Part shown: positions 1-39,779 of the stretch, piece by piece | Layout: each line of letters opens with the position of its first letter | Position numbering within the stretch: position 1 is the stretch's first letter | Source: Tubiluchus corallicola | Taxonomy: Eukaryota; Priapulida; Priapulimorpha; Priapulimorphida; Tubiluchidae | Length of the DNA: 43,500 nt | Assembly (NCBI GenBank): GCA_030141605.1 | Contig: JAQGDQ010000254.1 | Location: 64,001-107,500, forward strand | Direction: 5' to 3' | Position numbers and translations under genes: made by a program | The notes under the pieces: generated by a model | What the model saw: the letters and a program-made list of their open reading frames with translations, nothing else | Told to the model about the DNA's origin: nothing | The model's database searches: none

Positions 1-1980
1 ACGTGTGGATTTATCGAACTAACGTGCGGGTAATAATAATAATCGGGACCATCTTAGAAATAAGTATTGAGTTACCTAGGGTACTGTCCCCGGACTAATG
101 TCCTAAATGAAATTATTATTATTATATTATTATCCGGGGTTTTTCTCGGTGACTCTGTAAGACGACCCCAGCCTGTAAAAACGAGTCCCTCAGTCCCCCC
201 GCTTGTTGGTAGGCAGCCTTGACGTTACTCCTGGGTTTAATAAGTGCTGACAAGGAAACAGGTTACGTGGCTGCACTGTGTACATTGAAGCCACACAATC
301 CCAGTCAAAATTTCATTAATAGCGTTTTAATTTCAGAATAATATAACGTATTTCTATCAGCCGCAGCGTTTAAACAAGCATGGATTTAAAATCAAGAAAG
401 CAACAGCACATCGACTATATTAAAGCTAGACAAAGTTTGTATTCCAACGCTGAGAGCTACAGAAAATAGTGAAAACATATAATTTCCAACTATATACACA
501 TGTGCAAGATGGCTAAGAAAAAACATCACTGTTTCGTTAATATAAAAAACGAACCTGTTGGCCTACAAAGCCATTTTTAAAATATTATTAAAATTTTTAA
601 GCACTAAGACTTCATAACTCAAGCTGCCATTACCGCCATTAATTATTATCGTATTAGTACAGTGCATTTAGTATACTTCAGTTAGTACTTAGTTATTATG
701 AACCTATTTAACTTAACCAAGTCCAACTAATACATTCAAAGTTTTACGAAATCTCCTTACATTTTTGAAAACAGGATTTGAATACACACGCGCGCATGGC
801 AAATTTGGTAAAACTTTGAGCATAATCTAAATTAACTACTACTAAATTTTACTTAGTATCGTATGCGACAAAATGGTTCCTTCAGCCATGATGCAGCTAC
901 AATGGTCAAGGAATTTGTCTCAAAAAGCAGTGACCGACTTCATAAAACAAACCGCATAGCTAAAGGAGCTCCATCTACAGTCCATTCTAGTACTTAACAT
1001 AACTTTATCAACTAGCGGTACTAACTATAACTTAATTACATTGTTAAGCACGTAACGAAAAGCACGCAGCAGCTTGAGTGTGAAGTAAAATTTGCAAACA
1101 TTTTCTGCTCACAAAAAATAATAATCAAAATTCGGGATTTTGATAAGCGTTTATAATGCTTGACGACAGTGATTGAAATTTTTGACCACTTTACAATAAT
1201 TATACAAATTGCATAAAGCTTAGTAAGTTGTAATCTAGCTAATTCTGCTTTCAAGGTCTGAAAACATGACTGTCTTTACATGCCACTAGATTTAGCTAAA
1301 ATTGCAAATCAGTGCAATGGACGTTCTAATCCATTTTTTATGCAATCGACAAAATTTTTTAGAAGTTTGACATGTTCAGGTTCCAAATAATTAAAACTGG
1401 TATGTCATGGTGGCAAAGGTGGAACCTGTTTGTTCTTGTCAGCACTAACAGAATAACGGAGTTTTCAAAAAGTTTGGTGGCACATCCTCGTCTTACTGTC
1501 GGGTTTAAAAACGTACATTGTGCAACAAAGGGTTTCTGAAGAGAAGTGTGTGCTGCAAGGTGCACGCATGCACGCACATATAACAATCATTCTGCAACAT
1601 AAACCTCACAAAACAATTTATATACTGTTATGAATAAATTTCGGAAAATAAATTTCGGTAAATAATTGAGTTATCAGATGAATTAGATTCAGATGATAAA
1701 CTCACGCCTCCCTGATTTTGCCAAGGAAATTTATACAGTTAAATAGGAAACTCATCCAGCTGGCGCTCGAATTTAATTAGTTAAAATTGTCACACGATTG
1801 TAGAAGGACAGGTGTAGGATTTGAGAAGACACTGTTGTTTAAGCAGAATACATGCAGAGTAGAAGACGATTAGTAGAAGGTCAGTAGCGATTAGTTGTCG
1901 CGTGCAAGGAAGATAATTGAGAGAGCCAAGGTCTAGTATCAGTGCTCATCGAACATTAAGATGAAATCAAAAGTTATGCC
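1..1980. other. No gene seen
   Basis: AT-rich sequence. Short ORFs lack domains, codon structure or flanking splice sites. Confidence 0.6.
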
Positions 1981-1986
1981 ACCCAG

Positions 1987-2570
1987 ATGGTGCGGAAGAA
2001 GTCAAAGCGGCGGGATTTAAAAAAGTCATTATTGGTTATAAAATCAGAAAGTGAAAGGAATTGCCGCTGTCCAGGAGGTAGGATGTTGCCAGATGGTGCA
2101 ATACAGCGAAGGTCAGACCTTCGAAATATAAGCTTTGGAAAAATATTCCAAAGACACACACACGCTCAACGAGGAGGAGAGTCTGACCGTGGTTGCTGCC
2201 ATATTGTGTTGTGTCCGAGACGACTTCTGCAAGCCAAGAAGAAACGTTTGCCCAGCGTAGAAGAAGAATCTGCGTACTTAGCATTGACTGAGCACTGGTG
2301 CTACGTAGTCTCGATAGGAAACAGGGATTTGGCCAATAGTAGTGGTACATTAGTCAATCCACAAGTTAAGTGTTTTAACTTATCTATTTGGTATTTGGTA
2401 TCTGATACAGTTGTAACCGAAACGTTGTATGAATTAAGCACCTTCAGTGCATCATACCAATATCGTAAATCATTAAGTGAATAGCGTCTTCTCTGGAGCT
2501 AGACCAAATCTTGTATTGGAACCAGAGGTGATTAAATTGTAAACTGTGAAGTTCAATAAAGTCTATTTGC
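1987..2570 (+). other. Possible transcription unit or LTR remnant
   Basis: A 165-codon open frame starts MVRKKSKRRDLKKSLLVIKS and ends KSLSE at 2484, with AATAAA at 2555-2560 soon after. The protein has no recognisable domain and part of the antisense strand is also open. The layout, with T-rich sequence after AATAAA and a TAAGCTTT stretch upstream, would also suit an LTR or a non-coding transcript. Confidence 0.25.
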
Positions 2571-3346
2571 TGTATTAACGTAGACATACAGTTTGTGAAT
2601 GTTTAAAGCGTTATCGGTAACTTGCAATCGCAACACTAAATCCTTGATACGAACCTAAGGAGATTCGCAGTGTACATAAGAGCTCAATTGCGGGAGCTAA
2701 GCTTGTAAACTTGAGGGATAAAGATCTGACTCACAACGCAAGGTCAATGTGAAAGTCGTGTAGGACAAGATCATTGCGTTAGCGACTTAACTAAAGCCCT
2801 CGGAGTCGGGTAATCGATAACCGATCAATTACCTGGAAGCGATCGATAAGCGAATCTAAAACATCAATTAATTCAATCATTCAAGGTCACTCGATACGGC
2901 AAATTACTATACGATCACATTATTGAGTGAGAACTTGATAATACCCTATTGCTTGCGTAAAAATTTCGTTTGGTTTTGACATCCCCGGCCAGGACAAGCA
3001 CACAAATCACATTCTAATACTATTAATGAAAACATTAATAATTTACGGACAAACTATTTATACGCGGAAATAAGGAATTTTTAACGCATTCATAATAATA
3101 TTAATAATATAATTATATACAGATAATTTAGATGGTAGAGTATTTGGGCATGAAGCGGTAACTCTTCAGTAATAGTACGTTTGAAGTTTGATAACATAGG
3201 CTTCCAAGAATTGTTTTGTGTAATTAACAAAAAACATTAATGCAAGCATCACTAATGGCTGCGCAAATTTTAACCAGGCAATTTTTTTGAAATTCTAAAA
3301 TGCCGTAAAATTAAATGATGTCCGACTTAAACGCACTGAATGAGTA

Positions 3347-3553
3347 TAAAGTGGCATTTACCAGACATCTGAATGCGTTACGCGTTATCCACCTGCGGCA
3401 TAGCTGTGTAATAAAAAATCAACAGGAAATAGCTGCAGAAAAAATAGCGCATATCGCAGGTGTGACAAACGGGTGCATTGAAAACAACAAAAACCAATTT
3501 TATCTATTCCGCATTCGCATAACGCATACGGGTGTCTGACAAACGCCACTTTA
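3347..3553. mobile_element. 207-bp fold-back element (MITE)
   Basis: The left end TAAAGTGGCATTTACCAGAC continues for about 37 bases. It is matched, with a few changes, by the reverse complement of the right end (TAAAGTGGCGTTTGTCAGAC..). An inner pair (CACCTGCGGCATA and its inverse) extends the hairpin. No transposase; the target duplication is not certain. The ORFs across it are incidental. Confidence 0.75.
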
Positions 3554-3602
3554 GACTGTTTCATTGATAATGTTGGTGAATAAGAATCGGAGCGATTGAA
3601 AG

Positions 3603-3950
3603 TAGTAGTGAGAACAAGTGTGAAAGAAAGAGAGATGGTGAAGAATAATAGAGAAATCAAAAAGAATGAAAAGGAAGTAGATAAACAGGAAGAAATAGTA
3701 AGAGATAGACGTGTTAGGGGAGAGGTAGGGAAGGGGAGAGAGAGGCAGACGAAGAGACAGACAAACAAACAGATGGATGGGCGGCTATTAGACAGACATA
3801 GAGACAGACGAACGGACAAACAGACAGATAGACAGCCAGGCAGACGGACGGACTAACAAACAGACAGAGAGACAGACAAAGGCAAAGACAGAGAGAAAGA
3901 GAGTGGGAGAGAAAGTGATGGAGAAAGAGACAGAAAGAGCGAGAGCGCGA

Positions 3951-3995
<45 letters not shown>
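3603..3995. repeat. Purine-rich GACA/GA microsatellite
   Basis: Imperfect GACA and GGAC repeats grade into a (GA)n run at about 3957-3995. The long Arg/Asp/Thr and Ser/Leu frames over it are artefacts of the repeat. Confidence 0.95.
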
Positions 3996-3997
<2 letters not shown>

Positions 3998-4356
3998 CTA
4001 TACAAATATCTAAATATCTGCTATCACACAATACACTTGTGATCTGACCTGTTGGATGTTGACCTCCAACTCTCACCCTCCCAAAGATGGTTCTGAGTAC
4101 AGAAATCTCTTGCCTGATACCTTGAACCCCGAACAGGGCGGAATCTACCTCGTAATTAGCTTGACCACCTTGTCTCAGTGGCTTTCCATTTTCACGACTA
4201 GCTATCCAGTTCCTGTCGCAGCAGAATGGCTCTAAGTGACAGGCTTATTTGTTTTGTTTGTCTCTATCGTAAATTCAAAGCCTGTAAAAAGCTTAACCTC
4301 CCAGTTACCGAAAATTTTACTGTAAACTCGATTATAATGATATTGTACTGCAGGGC

Positions 4357-4720
4357 TGTGATGAGATAGTGTAATACTGGCAAGGGAATACAGCAGACTT
4401 CTTATTCTGACCTTGTGTTAGTAGGAGCCACTAGTCACGTGCACACCTGAGCTTATAAAAAGGGTAGGTCTGCGGTAGATCCTTGTCAGTGGTCGTCTCA
4501 TCTCAGCTCTGTTCACATTTCAGGCTCTGCTCTATTCTACTCTGTTCGGTAAGCTATTTGGAATATTTTATAATAAATTGTCATTTTGATTTTATTATTC
4601 ATTTTGGTTTTGGTTTGGCATTGAATTAGTTGAGACATGCAGCACGGTGTAGGCCGCGGTGCCATCCGTTCTGCCTCCATTAAAAGCGGAGAGCAGTCCA
4701 ATATCTTGAGACATTAGGTC
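4357..4720 (+). repeat. LTR-like dispersed repeat, copy 1
   Basis: This segment shares long similarity with 34907-35125: TGTAATACTGGCAAGGGAAT.., an E-box (CACGTG, 4437-4442), TATAAAA about 15 bp further on (4454-4460) and a shared GAGCAGTCCAATAT block near 4690. An AATAAA lies near 4573. A promoter-like module with a poly(A) signal and TG start suggests a solo LTR, but no partner LTR, primer site or gag-pol was seen. Confidence 0.5.
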
Positions 4721-4800
4721 TGCAAATGCTTCTTTTGAGAAACGTACTGTATTGCAGTCTACTGAGGTGTTAATACCCTTGATGGGAACATAGATTTAGC

Positions 4801-4844
4801 TGGGGGTGGGGGGTGGGGGGTGGGGGGTGTTGGGGGTGGGGGGG
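4801..4844 (+). repeat. G-rich minisatellite (GGGGGT)n
   Basis: Repeated runs of five to eight G separated by T or TGT could form a G-quadruplex on the plus strand. It lies just downstream of LTR-like copy 1. Confidence 0.9.
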
Positions 4845-5422
4845 AATTCAAAGTTCAACAGCACACAAAACCTATACAGACGTGGGATCACAGCAGACGG
4901 CAATTAACGTCGTGTGGGCTGCATCACGTGTGACGACAAAACCTTTTTGACGAGAAAAGTTTTTTGAAATAAGCCAAAACATTTATAAACACTTAACATA
5001 TTTTTGTTATGATAACAGATTTTACATGCGTCCCTTTATGCTGCCTTTCACAGCCACTTTGCTAACTACTAAGTTCTTAACAATTTTTTTAAGTTGATGC
5101 AGCCCACCCTTTAAATGCCGCTCACCCTTCTGGCGTGGCTGAATTTCACAGCATAACACTCGGCTTCTTTGATAGAATCCAGTGCTTAAAAGGCGCATTA
5201 CAGCCATTTTTTAGATAAGCAGCCTATTCCGTATTTTGGATTCGAGTAAAAACAATTAGTAGTTGAGAAAATCGGTTGTTACAAAAAATATTTGTAAAAC
5301 AATAGCGGAAATAGAAGATGGCGTCTCCAGTGATATAAATATAGCAATTAGCTTAGTAATAATCTATTTCTATGGGAGCAACGCGGTATTTCTAACACAT
5401 ATTCTGGTACCACTGAACGCCT

Positions 5423-5655
5423 TACAGCTGTGACCTCTGAAGGAAGAAGATGCGATGAAGGAGACCCTCTGCGGATCCTCGGTTGGGGATTCGCTGGCAG
5501 AGATCCCATGTCATTAGCATTCGTAGTCAGCAGTTTGTCGTCAGTTTTATTGTTGACGTCACAGCTTCAAGAATAGACCTCTGCAATTCTGGCAAAACAT
5601 CCATAGTTCCTCCTCCTGAGACTTGATCGTCGGCATAGTAGCATTATTTCTCTGA
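5423..5655 (-). other. Exon-like stretch, minus strand, unassigned
   Basis: Local G+C rises, and the minus strand is open in pieces. One reads TMDVLPELQRSILEAVTSTI. Another frame reads DVNNKTDDKLLTTNANDMGS, then LPANPQPRIRRGSPSSHLLP. Acceptor-like (tttttgcttcag) and donor-like (GCT|GTAAGG) sites flank it. The two frames suggest either two exons or a frameshifted pseudogene. The plus strand is also partly open. Confidence 0.25.
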
Positions 5656-5699
5656 AGCAAAAAAGAAATATTCTCATTCAAATCTTGCATGTACGGAAA

Positions 5700-8650
5700 T
5701 TTTTACACAAAACTAAATACGTACATTTTAAATAAAAATTTCGAATAATTTTAAAATTCCACTTTAGAGTCTAGTATCGACAATAAGCTAGCCGACTGCT
5801 AGCGACCAAACAGTTTATGAGCCTTATACATTAATTATTAATAAACCCTTAAACACTGCAAAGGAAAGTGGTGCAAAAATTTGCAAATTTCATTTCACGT
5901 AAATTCATTACATTAGTTCATCTTATGAAAGCGTTTTAATCAATTTATTTAAAGATTTCAAAGTTAAGTGCAATTTAAAAACGCTTTTGCTGTGCATATA
6001 TATATATACACACATTACTTCGTAGCACACTCTTCGTTAACTAAGCAAAGGTTTAAATTAAAATATATTGTCAATAATATCAATATGTTTTTTTGTAAAT
6101 TAGTGGTGCACACTGGGATGGCGATGCAGTGCTGTATTACCAAGTGGCGCGAACATTTTAAATTATTAAGAACTTCCTTTTCCAATTACTAAGTATTTCA
6201 AACTTGTAAGTTAATGCTAAGTAATATAAGTTTGTGAGGAAACTTCTTTGGAATATACTTTAAAATCTCCTTTACTTCCAATTCAAATGCTTCGTGGTAG
6301 CCTACTTGTTTTCCCCAAACTGCGTTTTCAAATAAAGAATAAAATAAAAAATAGATTTAGCCTGTTTTTACAGTCACTGAAGAACTAAGTTAACTAAATG
6401 TTATAACTAATGCATTAACAAAATCACAAATTATTCATTAAAAATAATGGTATTAAACTTAAAGTCAGGAAATGTTGAAATACAATTTAGATTGAAACCA
6501 GGGACCGTCTGCTCACACTGCAGATGCCTTTGAACTAAACTCGCCCACTGAATGGTCTGCTTTATCGACAAATATTAAACGATAATAAAAGTAAAGGGGT
6601 ATTAAGTAAGCTGCATGTGTATAGTGAAGGATGTCGCTTCTATTTAGCTTCACTCGAAATTTTATAATCTGTGTTTCTCTCGTGTTTTTATCTGCTGTGC
6701 AAATTAGTTTTATTATTAAAAAAATTAAAGTGGGGGCACCAGAAAATAGATAGGCAGGGTGCCCCCTGTAGAAACTTGATACATGTAGTTGGCTATATAG
6801 ATTGACTGAATTTGTAGAGACCTGGTAGACACATTTAGACGGAATTATGAGTGGTTCGCTCAGGTGGTTGTTGAAATAAGAAGGAAAGACTTCGTTTTAC
6901 TATTTACACATATTAGTATTATTTACAAGAAAGAAAGACACACATGGTGACAACTCAGCAGCAATAATCAGCTAGGAGGAGGAAAAAGCCCAAACTGGCC
7001 TTGGCAGAGCTACTCAAGTCACATGCACCTACTGAGCTTACCTGATTGGCCAGTGAAACTCACTAGCAGAGGTATGTTAACCATATATGGGAAGCTCAGC
7101 AGATGCAGGTGACTGAGTAGCACAAAAGGCCACAACCTTGATTAAACTTGGGTCATGTTACAGTAACAAACAATATGAAATATATGTGGCGGCACATGCG
7201 CTTAACTATTTAGTAGTAGTATTTTCGATTATAAATCGCAAGTGAAACCGTTCATCCATTTCAAGGTGGTGCCCCCCCCTGAATAACCCAATGAATTATT
7301 CATCTGGGTGCATCTAAAATTACGATCATAAATGGATCTAATGGGTGATTCTCTGAAATTAATACGCCTTTGTACTAAAAATCAGATCCAATAGACGTAA
7401 TCTGTGAAATAAATATCGGATTGAACACAAAATAGTGACCAAAAAATCATCATCACTGCCCCAAGAATTTAATTTTGTATTAGGACAAAACGTATTGCAG
7501 ACGTTGTCTTATTGCAAACGTTATTTGGCCTACATGCCTGCACTTTGGCACTTTTTTTTTAATAAATGTTGAAATATTTTGTTTAGATTTACACAATTAA
7601 AGAATAATATTTACAATAGGCGGTACCAGGAACCTGTTTTCGACTTGCTCTCACATTTTTATTGAGTGAGATTCATTTTAAACTGTTGCTTGATCGTGAA
7701 TAGAAACAGGGAAACTATAAACTTCATTAGTCTTTGGTTCGGCTGCAATATAATGTGAATATAATATCTTATACAGCACTTAGCATATAAAAACTTAGCA
7801 ATGATTGTGCTACAACACTTCATACCTTATCTGATCACCAGTAAATTAGTGATTTACTATGACCTATTATGACAAACTGAAAATTGTAGTCAACCTATTC
7901 TTACGGTCAGTCAACATATTTTTTGAAGAAATACATTTTATCATTCAATTTAGCTAATTTCTTTATTTGCCATGTAATTTCATTTTTATGCTGAGGGGGC
8001 CCGAATCTGAAGTGAATCCGATCCTTTGCATTGTGCCCTTTCTTTGTTTTTTATTGTTTTTTTAATGTGGGATTTTATTTATTGTCATCATTCCTCCTCT
8101 CATTAAGAATAACCTGTATTAGCTGCGTATATCACATTTGTAAGCCATACTGTATTTACTTTTGACGTGTACTAATTAAAACGTCTACTTACAATGACGT
8201 GCATTGGCCCGGTAAAATTTAAAATATGGCAAATAATAATTACGTTATTACAATTATAAGTAGCACTTAAAATAAAACAGTAACTTATTAGCACTGAAGG
8301 GGAAAGTATGCTTTGGCTCTGTACTCACAATTCGCTCAAAAGGGCTAAAATGTGGATGTGCTCCAGGTTTTTATACTGCACGGCTTTTCGAGTCATCCAT
8401 TTTCAACTTGGGGTCGCTTGCCTTAACTTTAGTGATGATCTCAAGCCAATGTAGCTTTTCCATCGCTAAGTTGCTTATTCTAAAAAATGATCGAAATTTG
8501 CTCTAATTCAAAGACTATTATGTACATCTAAAGTTAGTTACAAGTATTTTTTTCCAACAAAAACTACTAAAGTAAACTACATGCAACGTGCTTATAAAAT
8601 ACTTGCTAATTATATTTCGTTACACTAACTGAATAAAAGTCCAGCTAATA
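5700..8650. other. No gene seen apart from the inverted repeat at 7009
   Basis: AT-rich, many stops on both strands; (TA)/(CA) steps near 5998-6014. Confidence 0.6.
7009..7121. repeat. Short inverted repeat (30-bp arms, 52-bp loop)
   Basis: Arm 7009-7039 (GCTACTCAAGTCACATGCAC..) is nearly the reverse complement of 7092-7121 (AAGCTCAGCAGATGCAGGTG..). The surrounding AT-rich DNA has no coding signal. It could be a fold-back element core or a transcribed hairpin. Confidence 0.6.
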
Positions 8651-8655
8651 AAAAT

Positions 8656-8792
8656 TTATACATACATTATTGGTCGATTAATGCGTCTAGGAAGATCAGC
8701 AAAACCAACCGGTAGGTTCAGTAACGGTTCCGTGTTTAGTTCCCACACAACAGGAACGTGAATTAAACCTAACTTCGGCACAACCAATATGA
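8656..8792 (-). other. Possible terminal exon, unassigned
   Basis: A strong acceptor (tgataacttttcag|T) opens two readable frames: HIGCAEVRFNSRSCCVGTKH.. stopping at 8696, and ILVVPKLGLIHVPVVWELNT.. stopping at 8656. Neither has a known domain or a supported partner exon. It may be chance. Confidence 0.2.
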
Positions 8793-9059
8793 CTGAAAAG
8801 TTATCAGGTTGAAACAGTACAGCGTTGACATATGTGGCTTCTGTATGCGCATAGGTCAACACCACTACCAGGGAAGGGTAATGACGCAAAATATTTGCAT
8901 TCACCAGTTCTTATTCTTCCACACTTTTGACATGGATTGTATAGGATATTTTGTAAAGTTTACTCCGCTTGTTGTAAACTTAACACAGGTATTTCTAAAG
9001 TACACCAAAAATACTCTAAAATACCGAGTAAAGTTGTGCATTGAAAGTTAATTTACTGA

Positions 9060-12044
<2,985 letters not shown>

Positions 12045-12261
12045 TTTCCACTGTGCCATCACACACACTCTCTCACCATTTGCTCATAAAATAGGTACAT
12101 GCATCTTAAGTAAAAGCTTAAAACCTTACTGGTATCGTTAGCAGAAGCTTCTGCTTAGCAGTTTGGTTTATGGGCTTAAAACTGCAAAAACATTTGCTAG
12201 CGAGGGCTAATTATACCGTGTAAAGTTGCAATCTTTAGGCCTATCTGCTTGTTCTTGGTGC

Positions 12262-36783
<24,522 letters not shown>

Positions 36784-36789
36784 CTTAAA

Positions 36790-39775
36790 CAGATAAAGAA
36801 TGTCAGATAATAAACAGAATGCCATAAACCTTTTCAAAACAGCTGGACGCAGTTAGTTATATACACCGGTCATGATTACGCATCTCAAAGGATAAAAAAC
36901 GTGGAAACTGCGCGATGTTGCAAGTCCGCATCTGAACCAGAAACCTTCTGACTACATTGCAAACACCTTATATCACTAGGTTACTGCATCTACCAGTAGA
37001 CAGATAGACGAAAGTCATTTTTTCATAGCTGGCCAGCGAGTGTGTGTGCATCGCTCACATATAGAGTGATTCTGTCTGATTAGATTAATTTTTTATTGCG
37101 ATTAATTCTGAGCCGATAATTTATGTGGGTGATTAACTAATTATTACAAATAGCGTAGATCAATTTGCTCTTTAGTGCACCGTTTAACTGCCGACTGCAT
37201 GACTGACTCATTGACTAATCAATTAATCGACAGACCGACCGACTGACTGATTAACTGACCTTATTCATGCCAACGAAATGTTGCGTAAGTTTTTTCATGC
37301 AAGAACTTTAAATTTTTAGCATGATAAATCCGTTTTCAACTTTTACGTTTTAAGATTATACTGTTATAAATATCAATAATCTTTCTATATTGATTAGCAT
37401 TGTACAGGCATTGAACATTGACAAGCATTCTATAAAATAGCTCAGAGTCAAATTTACGTAAAACGCCACTGAATAATTTTTTGACAAGTTGCATAATGTG
37501 TATGACGTAAAATAAAAATGTATTTGACGTGCGATACGTATCACTGCAAGCACCTGAAATCTAACTTGAAGTTTATTACAAATGATTTTCTTGTGATCGC
37601 AAACTCAGAAAGAAAAAAGTAATCGCACTTCCATAAAATACAAACTTAACAAATGTCTTCCGTATTTTTATATAGTGGCCTCATTGCATAGTCTGTACAC
37701 AAAAAATGTAGGGTTTACTAAATGGCAAGCTTCCTTCCGTACTTCATCAGAAGATAAGTTTTCTTAATCGATTCAATTCTTCCAATTTGTGGCAACTCTA
37801 CTAGCAGGATGTATGTGTGTTTCGGATGTATTTCAATGCCATTGTGAAGGGGTCACTGGCATTGAGGGTAGACCGTGTTTTTTGAACGTGCGTCGTTTTT
37901 ATGAGCTGCAGTTGCACAAAGGCTGCTAATGTCAACATTTTCGTATCAAAACGTATTTGAACCTCGAGTTTTTTCGCCGGAAAGTAAAGAGAAGACCTTA
38001 CTCAAGTTCACTGTGCTTTTTTCTCTTTCAAGTTTAAACTAGTCGTTAGCTGCAGCCCGCATTATGAAATGCTGGCAATTTAATACTAGACTGAATTTTC
38101 TTCTTAATTAATACAAAGTAGAGCCAGTAGTACAATTTTTGAGTTGCACACTTTGAATAACTACTTTTTATATGCAAGAGATCTTCAATATGCGCCAAGG
38201 ATTAAATCAATGTTTATTATGCTGTTCGTTTGATTGTTTGTTGAAACAGATTGTTTAATATTTCCACCAACAGGTAGCGCAAGAAACTCAATTAGGCTTC
38301 TTGTAAAATGAATTGTTTGAAGTTAAACTGCAGTCGTTCGTCTAAGCACTGAATGATACTGCAATAAATTATACACTGCACTACATAGTTGAGAAAAACA
38401 GGGCAACAAGGGCGGTAACAGGCAACAAAAATGTTTAATCGTTAGACATTTAAATGCGTGTTGACCTTAAAGGAAAGCCAGTCCCAATCTCAAACTATAG
38501 CTCAAAACAATATACCTTTTAAAAAATGTTGAAAGGGAACATACTATTTTTTCAAGAGTGACTTACGTGAAAGAATTTTTACCACAGAAACGTAATTTCG
38601 CTTTCGCGAGGTCTGTTCTTCGCGGTTATATGCATTTCATCATTCGCTAGTTAGATGGTAATGCGCCTAACTACACAATAATACTATTACTGTACTTCTC
38701 AATTCAGAGGTGTTCAGTTGTGACGTAGTGCATTCGTTCGACAGCTCATGCGTGAACACAGGGGTAAACTGCTTGCCTCACTGTACTTCAATTTTCGCTT
38801 TCACAAACACGTGGAACATACTCATAGAATGTTTGTGCTGTTGAAAACTGTGTGCAGTTGTGATGTTATCACTAGTTGTGCACACTCGTCGTTAATTAAG
38901 TTATCAAACTATTACATGCATTTAATTATCAGAAACGCTTTTTCTCGTACTTCAAAATGAGGCATGATATGGAGAATTGCCACGTTTTCCTTTATGAGTC
39001 ACGTTATGAGAAAACGAGATTTAACAGCTTAAACAATAATCTTAAAAGTAGTGGTTGATATAATAGCATCACCGATTTGGTGAAATTTACCAGCAAATTA
39101 GCTCTCATTACGCGTCATCTCTGCGCTTTATGCGATCCCTGCTAGACTTAATAGGTTCAAGTTCAAGCGTTCTATGAAACTGTGTTTATCGACGTCAAAC
39201 AAATTTAGTACCTTGAGACCGACAGAAAACATTAGCTATTCGGATCGCTTCATTATGCATCGCCACTCAGTTTCAATAGGCGACACATGGTGAATAGGTC
39301 TCTGCATGGACGCTTTGGGCTTGTGGAATCTATGCTAGAAACAATAGAGATTACATCTCCCTTAGTAAGTCCAAATTTGTTGTAAATATAATGTACCAAA
39401 GTAGTAGGCTTGCAACGCAACGCAATGTACAAGACTTCCTGGTACTGAATGACGTTTAATATTGTTTATACGTATATCATCGGTATTTTATACGCCAGTA
39501 ATATACTACTACTGCTATTACGCTGTTTGCTGTTACCGCTTTAACTGCTGCTGTTACTGCAGCTGCTCCTATTACACTATTGCTACTGGGCCCGCAAATG
39601 GGCCCGTCTAGCTAGGGAGTGCACAGCTTGCAATTTCGATAACTCCTCGATCCAAAGCGAGGAACATGTTTTCTGTAGTTGTACTCATAGCGCGGAATTA
39701 AAAAGCAAATACTGTTATCAATAACTTATCACTCTGTGAGGATGAAATTGAAACTTTATTCGTTTAAATTCATAG
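36790..39775. other. No gene seen; kinase 5' exon sought and not found
   Basis: The minus strand was read for a GxGxFxxV loop followed by a donor. The only near match (IGTGF near 38490) is followed by a stop and lacks context. Confidence 0.5.
37185..37262. repeat. Imperfect GACT/GACC tetranucleotide tract
   Basis: Repeated GACTGACT and GACCGACC words within otherwise unique AT-rich sequence. Confidence 0.7.
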
Positions 39776-39779
39776 TAAA

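Noticed and set aside
38480-38510. IGTGF on the minus strand as the missing kinase glycine loop
   Set aside because: Followed by a stop after seven residues, no donor and no V at the expected spacing.
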